Shown: positions 32,130 through 44,130, numbered from the stretch's first letter. The stretch is DNA of 64,000 nt from Prionace glauca (GCA_037974335.1 CM075760.1:38902182-38966181), one strand, 5' to 3'. Program-made: numbers and translations. Notes: a model not told the origin generated them from the sequence alone.

Positions 32130-32745
32130 GCTCTTGGAAGTTCGGGTTTCGGAACTGGAGCGGCACCTAGCGATGCTGTGGAGTATCTGCGAAGCAAGAA
32201 TATCGTGGCCACAACAATAAGAGAGGCAGTCACACCACACGGTAAGATTCCACAGACAGGAAGGGAATGGATGACAGACAGGCAGAGAAAGAGGATAACA
32301 GTCAGGCAGAGAAAGAAGAGAACAATTCCCTACTCAATAGATATACTATTTTTGATCCCTGTTGAGAGGAAAGGTCTCTCAAGGGAAAACAGCAAAGCCA
32401 AGTATCATTGAACTGGAGTCAGTTCTGCGGCAGAGTGAAATAGGAAAAATTATGGCAATGCAACAATTATGGGGGATTCATTTGTAACAGATAGTTGTTT
32501 CTGTGTCGCAAACGAGACTCCAGTATGTTGCCTCCTTGATGCCGGAGTCAAGGATGTTTTAGAGCCGTTGCAGGATATGCTGGAGGGGGACGGTGAACAG
32601 CCAATGTTGTGGTACATATTGGTACAAATGACATCGGTAAATAAAAAGTGGTGAGGTCCTTAAAGCGGAATATAGGGAGTTCGGAAGAAAGTTGAAAAGC
32701 AGAACCGGAAATGTGGCGATCTCAAGAATACTACCAGTGCAACGT
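32130..32745 (+). repeat. LINE ORF1 fragment with esterase-like block
   Basis: A start resembling VSELERHLAMLWSICEA (coiled-coil-like), then at 32,545-32,745 a stretch equivalent to EGDGEQPMLWYILVQMTS; in the neighbouring frame the GTNDIG block typical of SGNH esterases is visible. This matches CR1-type ORF1. Confidence 0.6.
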
Positions 32746-32747
32746 GC

Positions 32748-33210
32748 TGCTCAGAATAGAGGCTGAATAAACTAGGCTTGTACTCGTTAGAGTTTAGAAG
32801 AATGAGGGGAGATCTCATTGAGACGTATAAGATGATGAATGGGATGGATAGGATAGAGGTGGAGAGACTCTTCCCGCTCATAAAAGACAGTAGGACTAGG
32901 GGGCACAGCCTCAAGATAAAGTGGGGGGGCGGTTTAGAACAGAGTTGAGGAGGAACGTCTTCACTCAAAGGGTGGTGAATCTCTGGAATTCTCTGCCCGT
33001 TGAAGTGGTGGAGGCTGCCTCGCTAAATATTTTTAAGAAACGGGTTGATGGGTTTTTGATAAGAGAAGGGATTAAGGGTTATGGGGAGAGGGCAGGAAGG
33101 TGGAGCTGAGTCACGACACATCAGCCATGATCTTATTGAACGGCGGGGCAGGCTCGAAGGGCCAGATGGCCTACTCCTGCTCCTATTTCTTATGTTCTTA
33201 TGTTCTTATT
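32748..33210 (+). repeat. CR1-like LINE 3' end
   Basis: Sense copy with LGLYSLEFRRMRGDLIETYK-type DNA, KMMNGMDRIEVERLFP, FFTQRVVNLWNSLPVEVVE in near-intact form and tail TTCTTATGTTCTTATGTTC. Confidence 0.93.
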
Positions 33211-33224
33211 AGCAGGATATCTCG

Positions 33225-34160
33225 GATGAACTTCCAACAGAGGAAATTCTCGGAGCAGTGACTCAGTCACTTCGACTGTACTGTGGGTATTCACAGAACC
33301 CTCCAGTGACAAACTGGAGGAAGACACAGAGAATACAGTGGGATGTAGATAGACTGGAAAATTGGGTGGAAAAATGGAACTTAATCCAGACAAATACGAG
33401 GTGAAGCATTTTGGTAGATCCATTTCAGGTGGGAGATACAAAATAAATGGCAGAACCATCAGGAGCATAGATACACAGAGAGGCCTGGGGGTAGATGTCC
33501 ACAGATTCATTAAAGTAGAAGCCAGGTGGAAAAGGTGGTGAAGAAAGCATGTGTCAAGCTTGTCGTCACCGGACCATGCATCGAGTATAAAGATTGGCAA
33601 ATTATTTTACAGTTGTATAAAACATTGGTTAGGCCTCATTTGGAATACTGCATGCAATTCTGGTTCACCACACTATCAGAAGGATGTGGAGGCTTTGGGG
33701 AGGGCGCAGAAAAAGATTTGCCAGGATGTTTCCTGATGTGGAGGGTATTAACTATGAGGAAAAATTGAAAAAAACTGGGATTGTTCTTTCTGGAAAGGAA
33801 GAAGCTGAGGGGGGACCTGATGGAAATTTATGCAATTATGTGAGGCAGAGATAGGGTGAACAGTTGGAAGTTTTTTTTTCCCCCCAGGGCTGAAGTGACA
33901 ATTACAAGGAGGCACAAGTTCAAGATAAGGGGGAAAAGGTTCAGTGAAGATGTGTCGGGACGTTTTTTACACAGAGGGTGGTGGAGGCCTGGAGTGTGAG
34001 GTGGTTGAGGCCGTTAGTGAGCCACATTGATGAGTCATCTTGATAGGCATATGAACAAACAATAGAGAGTTACAAGCGGTTGGTTTATACCGGAAAATGC
34101 GATTGGCACAGGTTTGGAGGGCCGAAGAGCGTGTCCTGTGCTGTACTGTCCTTTATTTTT
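33225..34160 (+). repeat. LINE ORF2 3' part
   Basis: Sense blocks: ATGGAACTTAATCCAGACAA (MELNPDK), GCATTTTGGTAGATCC (HFGRS), [33 protein letters not shown] region, then a tail with GGAGGGCCGAAGAGCG and CTGTGCTGTACTGTCC. Several frame breaks. Confidence 0.88.
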
Positions 34161-34164
34161 TTAT

Positions 34165-35640
34165 TTGAGATCATTTAGCAGAGGCAGCAGAAGAGGATTC
34201 TAATGTTCAGTGTCTCCTTCTCTGTTCCTTCCTCCTGTCAAACTGGTTTAAACTCTTCCCAATCGCACGTGTAAACCTATTCACAAGGACTTTGGCCCTA
34301 GTGTGGTTGAGGTGCAGGCCGTCGCTTTTGTACGCGTCCTAACTCACCTCGAAACGGTTCCAGAGATCTAGGAATCTAAAACCTGAACGCTTGCACCAAC
34401 TCTTGAACATAAGAACATAAGAACATAAGAAATAGGAGCAGGAGTAGGCCATCTGGCCCTTCGAGCCTGCCCCGCCATTCAATAAGATCATGGCTGATCT
34501 GTCGTGACTCAGCTCCACCTTCCCGCCCTCTCCCCATAACCCTTAATCCCTTCTCTTATCAAAAACCCATCAACCCGTTTCTTAAAAATATTTAGCGAGG
34601 CAGCCTCCACCACTTCAACGGGCAGAGAATTCCAGAGATTCACCACCCTTTGAGTGAAGAAGTTCCTCCTCAACTCTGTTCTAAACCGCCCCCCCTTTAT
34701 CTTGAGGCTGTGCCCCCTAGTCCTACTGTCTTTTTTGAGCGGGAACAGTCTCTCCACCTCTATCCTATCCATCCCATTCATCATCTTATACGTCTCAATG
34801 AGATCTCCCCTCATTCTTCTAAACTCTAACGAGTACAAGCCTAGTTTATTCAGCCTCTCCTCATAGCTCAATCCCCTCAACTCCGGTATCAGCCGAGTAA
34901 ACCTCCTCTGCACTCCCTCCAGGGCCAAAACATCCTTGCGCAGGTGCGGCGCCCAAAACTGCACACAGTACTCCAGCTGCGGCCTCACCAATGCCCTATA
35001 CAGCTGCAGCAAAACCTCCCTACTGAGTCCTATGGAGATGAAATAGGATGTTTATCTGTCCTATTTTCCTATTTCTGTACTCGTTAGCATGTGGCACTTG
35101 GAGCAATTCAGGGATTACAGCCTTCTGAGGTCCTGCTTTTTAATCCACTGCTGAGCTCACTGTATTCTTGACGAAACGGCTCATTCTTCAGTTTGATTGT
35201 TAGATTGCTGGTACCGACATGTACCACGCCCCCTAACTCATCACAATCCCTTTCAAGATACCCTGCAGCCATTCGTTCATTTCCCTGGCCCTGGCACCAG
35301 GGAGGCAGCACACAATCCTGGAGTCATGTCTTCGGCTACGGAAATTCTGAATGCACTCATCTGAGGGACCAGCGTCCTTATCAGCATCCGAATGGAATCT
35401 CCATTAGTAACCTGGGGAGGCTCCTGCATTACCTGCCTGTTCTTTCTCGATTGTCTGGTGGTTACCCATTCCCTTCTTCCCTCCAGTGCCTTGCTCTGTG
35501 GTGTGACCACTTCTCAAAACGGACTATCCATGTAAATCTCAGCCTCATCAATGCACCCCAATATATTGAACTGTCGCCGAAACTTTGAAACCCTGAGCTC
35601 CAGTTTGTACCGCTGGGAGCACTTCTTGAACATGTGGTCA
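34165..35640 (-). repeat. LINE ORF1-type fragment interrupted by a CR1 insertion
   Basis: Antisense LINE-like sequence at 34,165-34,406 resumes at 35,031-35,640 after the CR1 copy. It encodes on the minus strand short blocks such as FRISVAEDMTPGLCAASLVP and TIKLKNEPFRQEYSELS. I read this as an ORF1 region, without certainty. Confidence 0.5.
34408..35030 (-). repeat. CR1-like LINE 3' end, nested
   Basis: Minus-strand frame 34,509-35,012 ([20 protein letters not shown] to RTELRRNFFTQRVV and VEAASLNIFKKRVDG) and a three-fold AACATAAG tail. Intact over its length, hence a younger copy. Confidence 0.95.
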
Positions 35641-35652
35641 TCTGGTCATCTC

Positions 35653-36308
35653 ATAAGAACATAAGAACATAAGAAATCGGAGCAGGAGTAGGCCATCTAG
35701 CCCTTCGAGCCTGCCCCACCATTCAATAAGATCATGGCTGATCTGAAGTGGATCAGTTCCACTTTTCCGCACTCTCCCCAGAACCCTTAATCCCCTGTCT
35801 ATCAAAAACCTATCTACCCGTGACTTAAATATATTTAGCGAGGCAGCCTCCACCACTTCAACGGGCAGAGAATTCCAGAGATTCACCACCCTTTGAGTGA
35901 AGATGTTCCTCCTCAACTCCAATCTACACTGCCCCCCCCCCTTATCTTGAGGCTGTGCCCTCTAATCCTGCTATCCTTTCTAAGCGGGAAGAATCTCTCT
36001 ACCTCTACCCTATCCATCCCCTTCATTATCTTATACGTCTCTATAAGATCCACCCCCCCCCCATCCTTCTAAATTCCAACGAGTACAGACCCAGTCTATT
36101 TAATCTCTCTTCATAGTCCAACCCCCGCATCTCCGGTATCAGCCTAGTGAACCTTCTCTGCACTCCCTCCAAGGCTAATATATCCTTCCGCAAGCGCAGC
36201 GACCAAAACTGCACACAGTACTCCAGCTGCCACCTCACTAGTACCCTGTACAGTTGCAGCAAAACCTCCCTACTTTGATATTCTATCCCCATCGCTATAA
36301 AGGCCAAA
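35653..36308 (-). repeat. CR1-like LINE 3' end
   Basis: Tail ATAAGAACATAAGAACATAAG, then minus-strand FFTQ-equivalent NIFTQRVVNLWNSLPVEV and [20 protein letters not shown]. Length, truncation and orientation resemble the neighbour at 34.4 kb; a poly-C run has slipped inside. Confidence 0.92.
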
Positions 36309-36454
36309 TCTCAGACATTGTCAGCATCCAGGACATATGACAAGCTGCAGATTCCTTTTGGCTGTCCTCATCTGTCATGTCTTAAATGTAAAATTTACAT
36401 GTAAGACCAGAACAGATCAAAATAATACTTTTCGCAATAAATAATACATTTATT

Positions 36455-36965
36455 TTCACAGAACCACAGAATACTACAGGGCAGAAGAGGCTTTTCTGCG
36501 CAACGAGTCTCCACCGATGCATGAAAGGCCCCAACTTTCCCACCTCATCTCACTTGCCAGCACTTGACCCATTGCCATGAATGTTATTACATACCAAGTA
36601 CTCATCCAGGTACTTTTTAAATGATGTGAGGCATCCCACTTCCAGAATCCCCCAAGGCAGCACTTTCCAGACCGTCACCACCCTCTGTGTAAAATTTCTT
36701 GAAATCCCCTCTGTACCTCCCACCCTTCACTTTTAATTCGTGTCCCTCATTACTAACCCTTCAACGAAAGACAACAGTTGCTCCCTATCCGTTTTGTACA
36801 TACCCCTCATGATCTTGCACACTTCATTCAGTCGCCCCTCAGTCTTCTCTGCTCTAATGAAAACAACTCAAGCCTACAACATCTCTTCATAAATTACATG
36901 TTCCATCTCAGGCAGCATCCTGGTACATCTCCTGTGCATCCACTCCAGAGCGCTCTTTTTAGGTT
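36455..36965 (-). repeat. LINE 3' fragment
   Basis: Antisense CR1-like 3' region: ACAGAACCACAGAATACTACAG tail side, then sequence equivalent to the RRVVTVWKVLP block and further ORF2. Old and frame-broken. Confidence 0.7.
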
Positions 36966-37084
36966 CAGCTATTTAAACACTGGTCCTGCTATCAGTTCTC
37001 ATGAACTAATCAGCTTACATTTTCCTGAGGCGTCACTCCTGGATTTTTTCCAAACTCAGCATGTTGTCTATGGCTGACCCTCGC

Positions 37085-37790
37085 AGGTCCAAAGGTATAT
37101 GAGGGCCTCGAACCTCACTGTCTACATAACTGTCCTGGTGAAGTGTGTGCCTCGCAGGTCTGGTGCTCTCTGCTGCATGAATCGTATGATCCCTACAGAA
37201 GGAAGGAGGTAATTAGGCCCATCGAGCCTGCACTGGCAACAATCACACCCAGGCCCTATTCACATAACACCAAATATTTTTCATCCTAATCCCCCTGACA
37301 CTGGGGTTAATTTACCATAGCTGGTCAACTTAACCCGCAATCTTTGGTCTGTGGGAGGAAAGCGGAGCACCCAGAAGAAACCCAGGCAGACACAGGGAGA
37401 ACATGTAATCTTCATACAGACAATGATCTGAGGCCGGAATTTAACCCACATCCCTGGGGTTGTGAGGAAGCATTGCGAACCACTGAGCCATCATGACAAC
37501 CTCAGGTGAGGGCTTCAAACCTCTCGCTTTCTATATCACTGCCTCCCTGTGAAACAAATCCCTCAAAGGTCCGATACTGTCCACTGCCCAAAGGTGAGTG
37601 AGGGCTTTGATCCCCACACTCTCTTCAATCACTTTCCCGGTGAAACATACTCCTCCTATCCGGTGCTATTCCCTGCCCAAGGCCTTAACCCTCACACTCT
37701 CCATATCACTGACTGGGGGAGCTCGTCTCTCACAGGTTCACTACCCTCCGCTGCCTGAGTCTGTTTGATAGCCTCGAACTGCACGCTGTC
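37085..37790. repeat. Degenerate tandem repeat of about 75-80 bp, split by a SINE
   Basis: Units share GGTGAGGGCTTCAAACC-like, CTCACACTCTC(T/C)-like, ATCACTGxCT and GGTGCTxTxCCCTGCC phrases. About five copies, one before and the rest after the SINE at 37,178-37,497. Confidence 0.65.
37178..37497 (-). repeat. SINE inserted in tandem repeat
   Basis: Minus-strand SINE from GAATCGTATGATCCCTACAG (tail) to AACCACTGAGCCATCATGAC (head). Confidence 0.88.
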
Positions 37791-37795
37791 TGATA

Positions 37796-40383
37796 AGAAC
37801 ATAAGAACATAAGAAGTAGGAGCAGGAGTAGGCCATCCAGCCCTTCGAGCCTGCCCCGCCATTCAATAAGATCATGGCTGATCTGTTGTGGCTCAGCTCC
37901 ACCTTCTCGCCCTCTCCCCATAACCCTTAATCCCTTCTCTTATCAAAAACCCATCAACCCGTTTCTTAAAAATATTTAGCGAGGCAGCCTCCACCACTTC
38001 AACGGGCAGAGAATTCCAGAGATTCACCACCCTTTGAGTGAAGAAGTTCCTCCTCAACTCTGTTCTAAACCGCCTCCCCTTTATCTTCAGGCTGTGCCCC
38101 CTAGTCCTACTGTCTTTTTTGAGCGGGAAGAGTCTCTCCACCTCTATCCTATCCATCCCATTCATCATCTTATACGTCTCAATGAGATCTCCCCTCATTC
38201 TTCTAAACTCTAACGAGTACAAGCCTAGTTTATTCAGCCTCTCCTCATAGCTCAATCCCCTCAACTCCGGTATCAGCCTAGTAAACCTCCTCTGCACTCC
38301 CTCCAGGGCCAAAATATCCTTGCGCAGGTGCGGCGCCCAAAACTGCACACAGTACTCCAGCTGCGGCCTCACCAATGCCCTATACAGCTGCAGCAAGACC
38401 TCCCTACTTTTATATTCAATCCCCCTCGCTATGAAGGCCCGCATCCCATTCGCCTTCCTGACCACCTGCTGCTCCTGCAAGCTGGGTTTTTGCGACTCAT
38501 GCACAAGAACCCCGAGGTCCCTCTGCACCGTCGCCTGCTGCAGTTTTTCGCCACGTAAGTAATAGTCCTTCCTAACATTCCTCCTACCAAAGTGGACCAC
38601 CTCACACTTGCCAACATTAAATTCCATTTGCCATTTCCTGGCCCATTCGCCCAGCCTATCTAGATCCTTCTGCAGACTCTCCACACCCTCCTCACAATTT
38701 GCCTTTCCCCCAATCTTGGTGTCATCAGCAAATTTCGACACCCTGCACTCGGTTCCCTCCTCCAGATCATCTATATAAATGGTAAATAGCTGAGGCCCCA
38801 GCACCGACCCCTGGGGCACCCCACTAGTCACCAACCGCCAATCTGAATAGCACCCATTGACCCCCACTCTCTGCCTCCTATTTGACAACCAGCATAGAAC
38901 CAGCATAGAACCCTACAGTGCAGAAACAGGCCCTTCGGCCCATCGAGTCTGCACCGAACACAATCCCACCCAGACCCTATCCCCATATCCCTCCACATTT
39001 ACCTGCTAATCCCTCTAACCTACACATCCCAGGACACTAAGGGGCAATTTTAGCATAGCCAATGAACCTAACCCGCACATCTTTGGACTGTGGGAGGAAA
39101 CCGGAGCACCCGGAGAAAACCCACGCAGACACGAGGAGAATGTGCAAACTCCACACAGGCAGTGACCCGAGCCGGGAATCGAACCCAGGACCCTGGAGCT
39201 GTGAAGCAGCAGTGCTAACCACTGTGCTACCGTGCCGCCCCTCTATCCAATCCTCTATCCACGCTAACACCCTACCCCCAACTCCATGTCCCCTGAGTTT
39301 CTGAAATAACCTCTTGTGAGGTACCTTGTCAAACGCCTTCTGAAAATCCAGAAAGACCACATCCACCGGCTCTCCTCTATCCACTGCCCTAGACACATCC
39401 TCATAGAACTCCAGTAAATTTGTCAGACACGACTTCCCTTTAATGAAACCGTGTTGCGTCGGCCCTATCAAGCAATTCCCCTCAAGATGCCTCGCTATTT
39501 CCTCCTTAATGACGGATTCTAACATTTTACCTACCACAGATGTTAAACTAACCGGCCTATAATTCCACGCCTTTTGCCTGGCACCCTTCTTAAACAACGG
39601 CGTAACATTAGCCGTTTTCCAATCTTCCGGCACTTCCCCGGAATCCAGCGACGTCTGGAAAATAACCACCAAGGCATCCACTATCACCTCCGCCATTTCT
39701 TTCAGAACCCTCGGATGCATTCCATCCGGTCCTGGGGACTTGTCCACAATCAGCCCCTCTAGTCTGTCGAGCACCACCTCTCTAGTAACAGTAATGGCAT
39801 TAGGACCCTCCATTCCTACCACCTTTCCATCGCTAACATCCGGCAAATTATTCACGTCCTCCTCCGTGAAGACAGAAACAAAAAAGTTATTCAAGACCTT
39901 AGCCATATCCCCATCCCCTACCACTAGCTCCCCTTTCTCATCCTCTAAAGGACCAACGTTCACCCTAGCCAGCCTCTTCCTTTTTATATATTTATAAAAA
40001 CTCTTGCTATCCTTTTTTATATTAAGTGCTAGCCCAGCCTCATAGCTTCTCCTACCCTCCTTTATCAATTTCTTTGTCAATCTTTGTTGACATTTAAACC
40101 TTTCCCAATCCTCTTCTCGCCCACTGCTCTTAGCTACTCTAAACTCCTCCGCTTTTAATTTAACACTTTCCTTCACCTCCTTCGTTATCCACGGCTTATT
40201 ACCTCTCCTCCTACTGTCCTTTTTAACCATCGGAATAAATTTCTGCTGAGCACCAAGAAAGATCTCCTTAAAGATCCTCCACTGCTCCTCAGCAGACCTA
40301 CCTTCCAACGCACTCCCCCAGTCCACATTCGCCAATTCTTCTCTCATCCTACCATACTCCCCTCTATTCAAACAAAGGACGCG
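37796..40383 (-). repeat. CR1-like LINE with nearly whole RT region
   Basis: The longest LINE here. Minus-strand blocks in order: EELANVDWGSALEG, SFYKYIKRKRLARV, VDKSPGPDGMHPRVLKEM, VPEDWKTANVTPLFKKG, NYRPVSLTSVVGKMLE, VFLDFQKAFDKVPHKRL (palm aspartate), then after a SINE VPQGSVLGPQLFTIYIDDL, KFADDTKIGG (intact catalytic pair), and the C-terminal blocks to KGYGERARRWS. The tail is GAACATAAGAACATAAG at 37,796. ORF1 and the endonuclease are absent, so it is 5'-truncated. Apart from the SINE the frame is open, which marks a recent copy. Confidence 0.96.
38892..39242 (-). repeat. SINE inserted in the RT region of the LINE
   Basis: Minus-strand SINE from the tail (CATAGAACCCTACAG, GGCCCATCGAGTCTGC) to the head (CACTGTGCTACCGTGCCGCC). 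An extra CTCTATCC lies beside the head, and the tail-side AGCATAGAACC is doubled; a clean target-site duplication was not found. Confidence 0.93.
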
Positions 40384-40385
40384 TG

Positions 40386-40736
40386 TCCGGGAATGGTAGG
40401 TGCAGGAAGGATGTTCCCAATAGTGGGGGCGTCCAGAACCAGGGTCTATCATCTAAAGATACTGGGTAAACCTTTTAGGACTGAGATGAGGGGAAATTAT
40501 TTCAGCGAGTGGTAAGCCTGTGGAATTCACTACCGTGGAAAGCAGTTGAGGCCAAAACATTGTGTGTTTTCGAACAGGAGTTAGACATAGCTCTTGGTGC
40601 GAAGGGGATGAAAGGAAAGAGGGAATGGCAGGATCAAGCTACTGAATTGGGTGATCAGCCATGATCATAATCAATGGAGAAGCAGGCTCAAAGAGCCGAA
40701 TGGCCTACTCGTGCTCCGAGTATCTATGTTTCTATG
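40386..40736 (+). repeat. LINE 3' end, second subfamily
   Basis: Sense 3' end with TTAGGACTGAGATGAGG, GGAATTCACTACC, GATCAGCCATGATCATAATC and GAGCCGAATGGCCTACTC, ending TCTATGTTTCTATG. Confidence 0.88.
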
Positions 40737-40998
40737 ATCAATGTCTCTGCTGAGCACCCCATCACCCTGCACTGCCAGTTACCACTATTGCCTCCTGCCC
40801 TTTCTCTCCTCCAGTTTTTGATGTTAAATATTTCCTTCCTGTGTCGCACAGATCATCCCATTGGTTGTTCCAGGTTCATTGACTTCAATTCATCAAAAAA
40901 TAGATTAACACATCAGAAAATCTCAAAATCTCCTCATTCAAACTTACTTTGTTTCCGGCCTGATGTGTGAATTAATTATTTATTTCCCTTCTTTACAG

Positions 40999-41900
40999 TG
41001 AACATCGTAACGATTGTTATCCTCATCCGTAAAAACTGTGGTCTCTCCAGATGTGTCACTTCTTACCTGGTGGCCATGGCTTTGGCAGATCTACTGGTTA
41101 TCATTCTCGACTTGATAATGAGACAGATTCCGATTGTTTTTGAGGAGCATTTTCTTTACCTGCGGTATATCCGTGTGTGTAACATCCACGCCGTCCTGCT
41201 TTATGCAGCCACTGACTGTTCTGTCTGGTTCACTGTCAGTTTCACCTTTGATCGATTTGTGGCCATTTGCTGCCAGAAACTGAAAAAGAAATATTGCAGT
41301 GAGAAAACGGCAGTGGTGGTTCTGGGAACAGTGACAGTGCTGAGCTGTTTAAAGAACATTTTCTGGTGTTTTATGTTATTGGGTGGGTATGTGCTCTTGA
41401 ATGACCCCTGGTTTTGTGAGGTAACAGGCACTGTTCTGTTGTCCCCAGTCTGGGGCACAGTCGAGTTCGCCCACAACATTCTAACCCCGTGTGTCCCATT
41501 TGTCCTGATTCTGTTGTTCAATATTATCACTGTCAGGCACATTTTAGTGAGTAGCAGAGCCCGCAGGAGACTTCGGGCTCAAAGCAGGGGGGAGAGTCCC
41601 AAAGACACACAGATGGAAAGTCGAAGGAAATCCATCATTTTGCTATTTGTTATCTCAGCCAATTTCATCCTGTTATGGTCAGTGTTAATGTTTTATTCGG
41701 TATGGAAGCGTATGTTCAATTTGGGACATAAAGCGGTATTTCTCGATGGCTTTGTGATGGAACTGGCCTTCATGCTGCAGCTCCTGAGTTGCTGCACCAA
41801 CACTGGAATATATGCCGTCACCCAGACGAAGTTCAGGCAGCAGTTGAAGAATGTGCTGATGAATTCATTTACTCCAATTCTCCATTTCATTAAAAGATAA
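40999..41900 (+). CDS. GPR139-like G-protein-coupled receptor, exon 2
   Basis: Codes the seven-helix body of a rhodopsin-class receptor at the plasma membrane. Numbering follows the joined 346-residue protein. It begins at acceptor CTTTACAG|TG and reads NIVTIVIL (helix 1), VAMALADLLVII (helix 2, Asp near 77), VCNIHAVLLYAATDCSVWF (helix 3) with DRF near 131 in place of DRY, WFCEV (loop-2 cysteine), LTPCVPFVLILLFNIITV (helix 5), SRRKSIILLFVISANFILLW (helix 6) and CCTNTGIYAVTQTKF (helix 7, NTxIY in place of NPxxY). This matches the GPR139-type receptors that are numerous in sharks. The ligand is unknown here. The frame is intact to TAA 41,898-41,900. No AATAAA was seen soon after the stop. Confidence 0.93.
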
Positions 41901-43074
41901 GAAGAATGGTGTCACCCACATCTTCCAGAAATTTCTAATTTCATTCCACATTACAAGGAGGGGAATGGGGGAAAATCCCTTTGCATCGTCCCCTCCTATT
42001 GCCAGGACAACTTTCCTCCTAAACAGGATGACGGAGTGTGTCATGCAAATTAACGACCAGACTAAAAACTAGAACAAAATATTGAATTTCACGCAGAAGA
42101 GCCAAGACTTCAGTATGAAACTAGAAGATGGAAGAGGGGCTTTCAGGGAGTTAATTCATCCACAAAGTTTACTGTCCCATGAATAATACAAGTGCATGTT
42201 TGTTCAAATTTGATAAAAATGTGTCGACAGCCAATACTTTTGGCAGCTGTGTTCAAATGCATTTCACATAAGCCCAGGCTTTTCTGGAAAAATATCTTTG
42301 AAAATGACTTTTCTCCAGTCTATATTTTCTGCTAAATGAAAAAAAAAAAATCAATATGTATGATCACGGGAGCTCGATACAGGCTAAGACCCAACACAGA
42401 AAATTGGTCTAAGGGACTGTGTAGAATGACCTTCAAGAAAGAGATCACATCCACAACCCACGAGCTCAGAGTGGAAGCTTTGTTTAAGCGAGTCATTTGG
42501 AAAATCTGGTATGGATTTCAAAATGCAAGCCACTCATGGAAAGCATTATTGTGAAAGGAGATTGCAAAGCATGCTTTTTTGGGGAGTGGAGTTTGGAAAC
42601 TCTTACGTGACAATGGCCTGCGGGGGGGCGGGGGTGAATTCTGAGGAGACATCCACTTGAAGTTCAGAGCGGACACCACAGCCATCTCCTGTGTTTATAG
42701 GGGATTGTGTTACAGAGAACCGTTGTCAGTTAAAGATTATACTTTATCATCCAAGTTAACCTTAAAATCAGTGTAACTTTGGCTAAAGATTACAATTCCT
42801 TTTAAAAATACAGCTAACATTCATTTTAAAATCGGAAAATTCATGTTTAAATCAGAATTGTTTGTTTAAATCTCTGAATTACAGGTAAATCAAAATTATT
42901 TGTTTAAATCTCTTACTGCATTCACATGTACAGACTGTTCCCTTGTCAGCCCCACAGTGGGCGCCATTGTTTTTGAACTTTGCTGCTTTTCTGGGTGAAC
43001 TCCAGCTCTCCATTCCTCCGGCAGCGTCACCGCTCAAACTGAGTCTTTCTCCAACCTGCGCTGCTAATCTCACA
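41901..43074. other. 3' flank of receptor gene, unassigned
   Basis: Probably includes 3' UTR. No other gene or repeat recognised apart from a short poly-A near 42,340. Confidence 0.45.
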
Positions 43075-44005
43075 CTTACTGTTTCTGAGTGAAAACCACC
43101 TCCACTTCATTGGCGTTGGAAGAGTTTACTGCTGCATTCAATTGAATTTTTTCTTGTAATTGAGCCCGAGATTTGGACACAGATCAGAGAGATATTTGTG
43201 TCAGTAGAAACAATAAAATTTACCCCATTAATGGCCAGATTTTAACACGCATCAGCATTTTGTATCATCAGCGCTTTGCAGCCGATTGCTCTCTTCTTTT
43301 TTGTTCTTCACATGTGACATTTCCAAGTCAGATGCTAAAGAGGAAATGTCCCTGGTACTGATTCTGACAGAACTGAAAGTAACGCAGGATTGTTGTACAG
43401 CAATAAATCTACATTCCCTGACCGGGAATCGAACCCGGACTGGGGTGGTAAAAGCGCTGAATCCTAACCACTGGACCACCAGGGAATGTGATCCAAACTG
43501 TTTACAATATTAATTTATCCACGAATCACCTGCTTTTTATTTTATTTCGGGTTTTTTATTCACCAAATGCAAGTTTATCCTTCAAATTGTCATGTTTATA
43601 TCACACACAAGTGATTGCTTCAGCCAATGAAAGCAGCGAATCCTCTTAGCTGGAACATGAAATAGACAGTGAGCTGCTTATGTGACACTTGCAGTTTCCA
43701 ACCCCCAACAAATTCATCACTGCGGCCTCTGTGAAACTTACAGGGTAACATACTGCAGGCATTCATCACGGAGAGCAACTGACACAAGTCATTCCGAAAC
43801 ACTGTCATGTCAATTCTCTTTCTGTTTCTGTCCCTTCCTCTCATTCAGCTCCCTCTGGCTGTCCAGCTCCCAGGGTCAATTAGCTACTTGATATAGACAC
43901 AGACAGTTGGTGAACCCGAGCTTTGCCTGGAAAGCAGGGAAAACGAATATATGACACACGGCATTGAGAGGAGATGGAGTTTAAAGATGACAGTACAAAG
44001 AGACA
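43075..44005 (+). repeat. Duplicated module A, copy 2
   Basis: Direct duplicate of 20,290-21,275; contains a decayed tRNA-Glu. The end passes into 44,005-44,130, which also matches 55,866-55,975. Confidence 0.88.
43414..43485 (-). pseudogene. tRNA-Glu pseudogene with TTT anticodon
   Basis: The minus strand keeps the full 72-nt Glu frame (TCCCTGGTGGTCCAGTGG to GGTTCGATTCCCGGTCAGGG). The anticodon loop is CTTTTAC (TTT, a lysine anticodon). Three of five anticodon-stem pairs are mismatched (CAGCG against CACCC). Acceptor and T stems are intact. Confidence 0.85.
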
Positions 44006-44130
44006 GAGATATCCCATCTTCCTGATCCAGTTACTGATGTCGGGAATGTGCACAGTGCGAATTGTCCACTGTCACACTCTCCTTCCAGCCTTGAGCACGG
44101 AGTTAAGTCTTGAAATGTTTGCAGTCTTGT

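Noticed and set aside
43252-43513. Reading frames overlapping tRNA-Glu copies (also at 46.8, 52.8 and 54.5 kb)
   Set aside because: They are translations of tRNA genes and their duplicated flanks.
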